DNA of 64,000 nucleotides from positions 62,001-126,000 of the forward strand of contig JANFAH010000061.1 in assembly GCA_024663395.1 (NCBI GenBank), in the 5' to 3' direction. The DNA comes from Pisolithus tinctorius. Taxonomy: Eukaryota; Basidiomycota; Agaricomycetes; Boletales; Pisolithaceae. Below, in pieces: positions 57,274-64,000 of the stretch. Both the position numbers and the translations under genes were made by a program. Under the pieces are notes generated by a model that was given only the letters and a program-made list of their open reading frames with translations, ran no database searches and was not told the origin of the DNA. Every line of letters begins with the position of its first letter. Positions within the stretch are counted from its first letter, which is position 1.

Positions 57274-57735
57274 TTATGTGTGCATTGGTCGATTCTGGTC
57301 TATCGATATGGAACCTGCTGTAAAGGGCTTGACCCCGATTGGCATATGGATTGTATAGTATTCGCGTTCTGTATTCAAATCGCGGACTTGTCTGCCAGAC
57401 TCGTCTAAGTGAGGGTCGTGTTTACGTAACTGCACTCCTGGAAGCAAGTTGATATTCCGAACGCATGTCACAAGCGACTCATTCAAATTCCCCTCAACAA
57501 CGTCCGAGCTGTTGGAATTCAATAATTTGCGACATCTCAGGCATTCTGACTGGAATTCTCCGAAAAAGGCTTCACGAACAAGCAACCACCGAGATCTTAG
57601 CTGCCCCAGTTTACTCTCGACATAGTCAATAGTCAGCTTGAAAGTAACATGTGTTGGTTCGTCGGTTCGTCGACATCCGCTGACACACAACTTGCAGGTA
57701 AGTAATGCAACAATAATGGCTGGGTGTTCTTGCAA
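57274..57735 (-). CDS. Hypothetical protein of about 150 residues
   Basis: Open frame reading TFKLTIDYVESKLGQLRSRW, CLRCRKLLNSNSSDVVEG and INLLPGVQLRKHDPHLDESG. No recognised domain. The N-terminus (ATTVALLTCKLCVSGCRRT) could be a secretion signal or another gene's exon. Composition looks coding, but no neighbour or intron evidence supports it. Confidence 0.3.
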   Translation of the reverse strand: MQEHPAIIVALLTCKLCVSGCRRTDEPTHVTFKLTIDYVESKLGQLRSRWLLVREAFFGEFQSECLRCRKLLNSNSSDVVEGNLNESLVTCVRNINLLPGVQLRKHDPHLDESGRQVRDLNTEREYYTIHMPIGVKPFTAGSISIDQNRPMHT

Positions 57736-57839
57736 TCAGATGGTTTGCGCAAGGGTCCTGAAGACTGACCCCAGGCGGCTCCGAGTCCTCCCTACCCTTT
57801 TTTTTCTTTAAGGTTTTCTGGGCTGATTTTCCGCCACCG

Positions 57840-58195
57840 TCACCATCACCCTAACCCGAATTCCCTCACAAGTTGACGTCCTTCCGTATCTGGAGGTCCA
57901 GCGGAGGTTTTATCAATTGCAGTTGTGCCTAGCACCCCCACTGGCACTCCCTAGTACTGACTTGTCTTCCTGCAATCTGGGACTGTTTCTTCTCAGGGTG
58001 GCTGTCAAGGTCTTACGTAGGGCATCCCATCCGGGTGTACCTTTATTTTCCTGCGTGCAGCAGGTGGGTGGCACGTTAAGAAACCTTTCCAGGGCGACCA
58101 CGACCACAACAGCTCTGCGCATAGACAGACTTTGATCATTGTTGGTCTCTTTTCCTCCTTTATCGTGTATTCACCTTCGCAAGTCTGATGAGTGG
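57840..58195 (+). pseudogene. Relic E of a DUF6534 gene
   Basis: 57860-57900 (TTCCCTCACAAGTTGACGTCC) resembles the sequence before the start of copy C (59527-59570). 58127-58175 (GACAGACTTTGATCATTGTTGGTCTC) resembles the exon 3/intron region of copy C (59801-59835). The coding sequence between them is mostly lost. Confidence 0.45.
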
Positions 58196-59572
58196 AAAAG
58201 AAGATATACAGCATAAAGCCACTGAAGTTAGAAAAATGAGTGTTTATTGCACTGTGGAGGCGTGAGCCTCTGGCACAGCGTGCACGGGCTGCAAGCGTTG
58301 ATCGACGTTGACAAGAATCTTTCTCTTTAACCATGACTAATGCTGATGTCCGGGTCTCTCAAGTTTGGCTGCACCACTGGGCCAGGGCATTGGCTAGCAT
58401 CCACCAATATCTCTCTCCTATCATCTTTCACGAACTAAACCTAGCCCACTTCAGTACCTCTAAACCGTGCAGAATCATCCCCACCAATGCCTTAACCTAA
58501 ACCAACCCATCAAGGATCTCTCCAAATTTGTCAAGTTTTTTTCCCAGCTCAAAATACTCCCTTGCACAAAATTGCATACAAAGCAGATACTTTGGTTGGA
58601 TGGCTGGGCAAGAGTTCACCGAAATCGTCAGGCAATTTTTCTGACTTTGGTTCAAGACACGGTCCTGCAATGGTCTCGGGTCCATCTGTTCTACGGAAGG
58701 TTCCCTTAGGATCCAAGTTGTCTGGGTACAAGACTACGCCTGCAACGTGTCAAGTCCAACGTGTCAAGGAGCACTAGCGGATACTATGAGTCTGATCTTG
58801 CCTAAGAAGGTTTAAAATAAAGTTGGGCAGGGATCCTACATAGACTTTGGACTCAATGGCAGGGACGGGGCTCGCGCTCAGGTATGACCATGACTTTTGA
58901 CTGTCCGCAACTATACATTTACCATGTTATGTAATACTCCCAGCGGAGCTTCGCAGGGTTTAATGAGGGGTTTTAAGGTTTAAGCAAGGCGGAACTTGTC
59001 GGGCCTTTAACGGCAAGGACTGAACAGCGAGGTAACTTGGCTGCAAGGAAATGAGGATCTTTGTCTGAAAGGATTGCTCTTAAAGGTGGCCAAACCCTAT
59101 CCAACCTGTGTATATTCGGGACGCGACAGTCACTTTTGGGCTCCCGTGGTCGCAGTCGCCCTAATCGCCTTGCAGATAATACAAAGACAGAGTTTGATTT
59201 GATGTACGTATACAACTAATTTGTGTGAAGTAACCTTGCCCCGCTCGCAATTAACACAGTTTGATGGGATTGCAAACTCACGTTAGGTGGTTAGGTTTGG
59301 TCAGGGTCTCGGACTATTTGGGTAATAGGTTAGGTTAAGCAACATCAAATAGTTGAGCTTCTCACCCGCCAGCCTCGGCGCTGATGCGAGCCACACCTAC
59401 AGGAATGTACTAATAGGCGAAGTTTGCATGTGATGACGCCCAATGCAAACGGTCTGACCGCCCGCAATAAAGTTCTTCTCTTCGATCTGAAGGACGGATT
59501 ACCCTCCTCCGCCCCCGGCGAGAATTCCCTCATAGTTTGACATCCTGCGTTCTCTAGGAGACGTCAAAGGAT
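58196..59572. other. Spacer before DUF6534 copy C
   Basis: About 1.4 kb. Short open frames near 58467-58777 overlap on both strands and show no family. The phrase GGTTAGGTT recurs at 59285-59335 but is not a telomere array. The last 50 bp match the upstream sequence of the other copies. Confidence 0.35.
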
Positions 59573-61304
59573 ATGGCGGGAAGTCCAGCACAAATCGTGT
59601 AAGCTGTGGTGAGCGGTGACTGTCTAGCAACTCATGTCTCCCCTTGTAGCCAAGGACCGTTCCTCATCGGGCTAATCATCAATATCCTCTTACACGGTGT
59701 CCTTACCACCCAAGTATACTTATATTTTACCACACATAACAAGTGAGTGTCACGCTTGACACTTCCCTTGCGTGATCGCTCAGCTTTTTTTTTGCGTAGC
59801 GATAGACTTTGGCTTAAGATGCTGTTGGTCTCATTTCCTACTTCCTTCGTAAGGCGCTCACTCATCTAAAACCCAGAATAGTACTTTTGTACATCGCAGA
59901 TACGTTCAACTGTATGATCAGTATATATTACATCTACGATGTTCTAGTCACTCATTTCGGTGCGTCTTCTTATTAGCGTCAGCGCGACGAGCTTATGTAG
60001 GTGCATATGTTGGAGTAGGCGATGAGGCGAGCCTTTCGATTGCCAACTGGGGTCAGTCCATCATTAATTTTATGAAAACCAGGTTATTTACCGCGCTTGG
60101 ACAGCTTTCGCAGCTGGTAACGAATCTATGTCTAATAATCATATATCACCCGGTTTAACGGAGACTTCCATAACTATAGATGCCGTCTTGACAGTACGCT
60201 TTTATTCTCCTTGCTCCAGCTCCCAGTAATAACTCGCTAAAGGGTGCAATTGGAGGGGCGGTACAACACTTCTTTGCATGGCGGGTATACGTGATGACCG
60301 AAAAGGCGTTCATTGTGCTGGCTATCGTTCTTTGCAGCCTAGTCAACCTGGCAGGCTCACTTGGTGCCACTGTCGGTGTCGCCCTCAACCCCAATCTTTC
60401 ACTGTTGCCACGTCTTACAATTGAAGTCACGATGTGGTTGGTCGGGGCGGTCCTTGCCGACACGATCATCGCCGTTTCGCTTGTATGGCATCTGGTAGAT
60501 ATTCACTTTTGATTTCTCGTCACGTCCCGTCCTTAAATCCACGTGCTTAGAGAAGATACAGACATCTTTACCCTGCACTGACCAGCACCATTAATCGGAT
60601 CCTCAGGAGTGAGTCGCGCAATGTAGTGTTGTATGCACTCGGATTTGCTGACCGTAAGGTTAATCCAGCGACTGTACAGACCGGAGTCTTGACGACCATC
60701 GTTGCTATCGTAGACTTGACGTGCTACCTGACTATCGTAAGTCACGCTCTCCGCCAGTGCGATCAAGTGAACTGTGCACTCACCTGAGTTGGTCTATAGA
60801 GTTCGGGCATGTAAGCATTTCTTTTTATCCGTTACATGAGACTTCTCAAACTTTTCGCCCAGTCACCTGATATTCAACATCCCACTCTCAAAACTCTACA
60901 CAAACTGTATGTTATCCAGCTTAAATGCGCGTAGGGAGCAGAAATACGATGGATCGGCAGAGGAACCGAGCCTTGGGGGCATTAGTAGTCAGGTGAGCGT
61001 TCTGAAGAGGGCTGCTTGGTCGTAATGTTTGTCTTACATCCCCTGATCAGTTTTCCGCATTTCAAATACAGCATACACAACCGGAGGTGCGTGAACCATC
61101 TATTATTGGTCCCCCATCCGGATAGCAACTGATGCGTTTCTATAGGTTTCCGTGTACGTCGAACCGTATCGGATGGCTGTCACGGACGATAAACCACAAG
61201 ACAGTCTCTCCCATCACTGCGGTACTTCTAAACATGTATGGAGTCGTAAGGAAGATGGCTCGAGCATTGGCGATGTCTGCAAAGATGTGCCTATTGCACC
61301 ATAG
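59573..61304 (+). CDS. DUF6534 multi-pass membrane protein, copy C
   Basis: Intact paralog of copy B. Exon 1 MAGSPAQI from 59573; exon 2 VQGPFLIGLIINILLHGVLT and TTQVYLYFTTHNK; exon 3 DRLWLKML joined over GTTGGTCTCA..AAACCCAG to IVLLYIADTFNCMISIYY and IYDVLVTHFG. Then GAIGGAVQHFFAWRVYVMTE, AFIVLAIVLCSLVNLAGSLG, MWLVGAVLADTIIAVSLVWH, TVQTGVLTTIVAIVDLTCYL, HLIFNIPLSKLYTNCMLSSL and NARREQKYDGSAEEP up to a GTGAGC donor at about 60992. Later exons end with VSVYVEPYRMAVTDDK and a longer tail to TAG at 61304. NIPLSKLYTNCMLSSLNAR is the family's best-kept motif and is closer to consensus here than in copy B. Likely seven helices in a membrane; ligand or partner unknown. Confidence 0.72.
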
Positions 61305-61309
61305 TACTT

Positions 61310-61645
61310 AAGCCATGGCGGGTGTAATCATTCTAGGGTGAGCACTTTCAACTTCTGGAGGCGCTTTATTGGAATATCTTATTTCCCATGATTAGGTGGT
61401 CGTGTTCTGGACGCAGAGTACATAGTTGGAGGTGCGTGAATTATACTCGGTTGTTCCATTATCCGGAGAGGAACCGACGCATTTTTATAGGTGTTCATGC
61501 AGGTTGGATCGCAGGAGATGACTGACATGCACGAATGCTAGCGAAGTTCGAGAGCCGTGCTTTATTGTATCATACTTATTGTGGAATTGTAGATAATGAG
61601 ACACGCGAACTAGTTTATGCACAGCAACTAGATAATTACACTCCC
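61310..61645 (+). pseudogene. Relic D: duplicated 3' end of a DUF6534 gene
   Basis: 61395-61420 (GGTCGTGTTCTGGACGCAGA) and 61430-61530 (GAGGTGCGTGAA and ATAGGTGTTCATGCAGGTTG) repeat the last two exons and the intron of copies A-C. 61560-61640 follows the downstream sequence of copy A. No 5' exons are present. Confidence 0.65.
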
Positions 61646-61669
61646 TCCATTCTATGGCACACTCAGTCT

Positions 61670-61990
61670 CTTCAGTGTCCTGACGGAGATGTAGATTTCT
61701 TGTCTACCAGAGCGATGGCGAAGATGATGACGAGGGGAAGATGGAGAATATGACCTTGTGTTTCCCCCCCCTGATGGGGCTCTCAACCCGTTCTTGGACT
61801 ACGAGAAAGTGTTTGGGGTCGGAAGCGATGGATCGGATGGCGACGGCCGTAGGAGTGATGGAAGCGGTTCGGATGCGTAACCCGTGGTGCTCTCACATGG
61901 GAGCGCCCGAGTGCCAGCGTATCTCCGTCCATTCGGTTTCTGAAACCCGAGATGGTAAATGGGCGGATGAGTCCGTTACTGGGGAGAATT
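61670..61990 (+). pseudogene. Duplicated 3' fragment of the serine-rich anchor gene
   Basis: 61685-61910 (GATGTAGATTTCTTGTCT, GCGAAGATGATGACGAGG, ACCCGTTCTTGGACTACGA, GTCGGAAGCGATGGATCGGA) repeats 49305-49529 of the gene at 47316-49529. The copy has substitutions and small indels and no 5' part. In both places it lies next to DUF6534 sequence. Confidence 0.75.
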
Positions 61991-62319
61991 GAGAGGGTGA
62001 TGCGGAATGAATTTCCTTCTGATTCACTGTAGATGTTTCGGGTGAAAGCGGGATCTCTACCGTAGCTGGGTTGTCGGGCGCAAATGTTCGTGTTGCATGC
62101 TACACATAAACGAGGCGTGGCGTGCACCCGGATTGTAACAGCCTATGCAATGCAACAGGAGTGCGTCCGAGCACAGATTGAAGATGTATTGAAATATTGA
62201 AAAATGGTTGATGATTCTGGCTTCCTGATCATCTGGTCCTGTCACAGGAGCATAAAAAGTCATAATAGCCTGAAAACTGAAAACAGTACATTATACTTTT
62301 CGTTGCCGATGATTGGGTT
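61991..62319. other. Intergenic region downstream of the duplication zone
   Basis: About 330 bp between the duplicated fragment and the 3' end of the IBtk-like gene. Nothing recognised. Confidence 0.4.
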
Positions 62320-64000
62320 CTAAGCTCGTGATTTACGACTCTTCGCTGCCCGAGAACTAGCCGAACTCGCGCATGACTCGCCTTGGCTCTTCAACGTGGG
62401 AAATGATCCACTTTCGGTCGGTCGCGTCCTCCTACCTTTCGCATTTCCTCTGGCAGGATTCCCAGCGGGTAGTGTGTTAGCAGTGGCGGCCGATGAAAGC
62501 AGTCGATCCTGCTCAGAAAGCTCCTGTTTCACACGTTCTTCCTCAGCTGCCCACCACTGGAGGAAATCCTCTTCCTGCTTTCTCGCACGCTCTTCCTCTT
62601 GGATATCTAACAACGATCGCTTGTCTTGGGCTGCGGATGCACTCTGCGTTTGTTGCAGTAACTGAATCTTGGCGAATGACGGCACTGCACCCTGTATGCC
62701 TGGCTGTACACTAGGTTGTACAGGATGGAAAGTCCAAGCAGATCTGGGTACGTGACGCAGCAGAATTACGATCAGCGACAACGCAACGAACGCAAGTAGC
62801 ACATAACCCACTGTACTTTTCGCGGTCTTGGTGACCCAGAGGGGACAGGAACTGCTTGCCTCACTGGAGTGATCTTTGGACCTAATGCCGGCGGCAAACT
62901 CGCATTCGTTAGTTTGGAAGGCGTGGCCGGTACAGACTGCAGTTGTTTGAGTGGCGACGCTTTGGATTGCAGCCCTGATGAATTAGGCATGGTCGGGACG
63001 CGTGTTGCAAACTGCTCGCTCGTCTTCCTAGGTTTATCTGGAGTCTTTGAAAACCTTGAAACAGGAGAAGACGGTGCAATTTTCCTCGCTTCAGCTTCCA
63101 CCATGACAGCTTTGAGGTCCACCCTATAAATCGTTCGCAATAGCAATGGAAGGAAGACGATTGCTGTACATACCGAGGCACGAATGGAGTCGTCTTCCAT
63201 ACTGGCCGAGGAGTAGTCGTGGCGTACTGGTCCATGGGCGAAGTCGGAAAACCGGGCTGTGGCACATTCAAATCCAGCGTGGGCACCGCGTCCGAATCGT
63301 CCATCTCGTCCCCAACTATATCTCGAGACCCCGACTTCGATGGTAAAGACGGCACTAACGACGGACTTGGAGAAGGGGAATAAAGAGTAGGTCGCGCCTG
63401 AGGTTTAGAGGTCCCAGGGGAATCTTTTTGAACCTGCGAAGCCCTCGGCATCGGTATAAAGGGTTCAGGAATATCCTGGTTGGCCAGCCACTCTTGATGC
63501 CTTCCTACTGCCTCCTTGGCAAGCCTATTCGATCGCATGAGAGGCGTCTTTTCCGCCTGCTGTGAGCGTATAAACCCAGCCAGATGTCGCACTGCCAAGG
63601 TCTCCAGGTCATCCAAAATCCCCAATTCCAAAAACATTTCCAAGTTAGCGGCTATGTAACTCTCAATGCTCTTCACGAGGTCAACTGCATTGTAATGAAT
63701 AGCCTCAGTAAGGATATAGCAAGCATTGTAAGGACTGAGGAGTCCCAGGATGACTTTTGAGCAAAGGAGCACGAGACCATCAAGTAATAGTTCGTTCTGA
63801 CACCTTTAGTTGAGTAATGAACACTTTCAGGTAAATGTGCCACCTACCGCCGCAGCCACCATGCGAAACATGAACTCGACGACGTCATCAGTACTCTCCA
63901 AAAAGTCTGAGACGAAGTCAAAACTAATCCGGGTCAAGAACAGAGGGAGACACCTACCAAGTGCGTCGAACAGTTTCTCCTCCCCAAAACAGATAAAGCG
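62320..64000 (-). CDS. IBtk-like BTB protein, C-terminal part (runs off the window)
   Basis: C-terminal portion of a protein resembling inhibitor of Bruton tyrosine kinase (ankyrin, RCC1 and BTB domains; adaptor for cullin-3 ligases in animals). Visible parts: LFCFGEEKLFDALGRCLPLF at the window edge, an intron at about 63847-63800, then LDGLVLLCSKVILGLLSPYN, YIAANLEMFLELGILDDLE and FIRSQQAEKTPLMRSNRLAK, the BACK-like end of a BTB domain. A disordered region follows, then (after an intron near 63180-63130) VDLKAVMVEAEARKIAPSSP and SVPATPSKLTNASLPPALGP. After another intron (about 62822-62757) come IQLLQQTQSASAAQDKRSL and EEDFLQWWAAEEERVKQEL with a basic tail to 62320. The BTB core and upstream domains lie beyond 64000. 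Confidence 0.65.

Noticed and set aside
59285..59340. Telomere-like GGTTAGG words
   Set aside because: Only a few scattered copies without a tandem TTAGGG array.
1..64000. tRNA, rRNA, CRISPR arrays or bacterial-type operons
   Set aside because: No cloverleaf-type sequence with internal promoter boxes, no rRNA, no regularly spaced short repeats with unique spacers; genes have spliceosomal introns.

Overview
The window looks like nuclear DNA of a mushroom-type fungus (Basidiomycota, probably Agaricomycetes). Genes are broken by 45-80 nt introns with GT..AG ends. The families present (KDZ transposase with a CxC2 cysteine cluster, DUF6534 membrane proteins, DUF6570 Helitron N-terminus, HET domain, DUF1399/GRDP-like, IBtk-like BTB protein) are typical of mushrooms. 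No rRNA, tRNA, CRISPR array or bacterial-type operon was recognised.

Left third (1-28.65 kb): a transposon graveyard with a nested, datable structure. A CpG-poor block (1-5012 and 20915-about 27100) holds a decayed KDZ transposase, a conserved unknown gene, a zinc-cluster-like gene, degenerate repeats and a pogo/Fot1 transposase tail. The unknown gene is split by a 15.9 kb Ty3/Gypsy chromodomain retrotransposon (5013-20914, minus strand, 714-bp LTRs, AATTG target duplication). That element is itself split by a second LTR element (10608-18411, 462-bp LTRs that look identical). The inner element has a gag-like start and a 1,886-codon open frame but no recognisable protease, reverse transcriptase or integrase. 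Its ORF carries a captured, internally deleted copy of a sterol dehydrogenase gene (ERG26 type), set among many diverged in-frame copies of a module built around a splice-acceptor-like sequence. At 27.1-28.65 kb a Helitron fragment sits between duplicated ends of a 340-bp solo LTR, which truncates a HET gene.

Middle (28.7-49.5 kb): mostly host genes. These are a damaged GTPase gene (+); a WW-like/transmembrane protein, a proline/serine-rich protein with one frameshift, a two-domain dual-specificity phosphatase, a DUF1399/GRDP-like protein with a Cys-Gly tail, and an unknown gene (all -); and a serine-rich protein with an N-terminal membrane anchor (+).

Right part (50-62 kb): a duplication-rich zone. 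DUF6534 genes form a tandem array of two apparently intact copies, one frameshifted copy and two relics. Interspersed are broken copies of two neighbours from the middle region. The window ends in the C-terminal part of an IBtk-like gene (-).

The strongest signals are: (1) the inner non-autonomous LTR element with gene capture and its repeated module; (2) the Gypsy LTR pair, whose roughly 31 differences are, by my count, all CpG transitions, matched by five Arg-to-TGA stops in gag-pol; (3) a Tf1-like self-priming arrangement in the Gypsy LTR, with TATA box, start site and 11-nt complement correctly spaced. All splice sites and alignments were read by eye.
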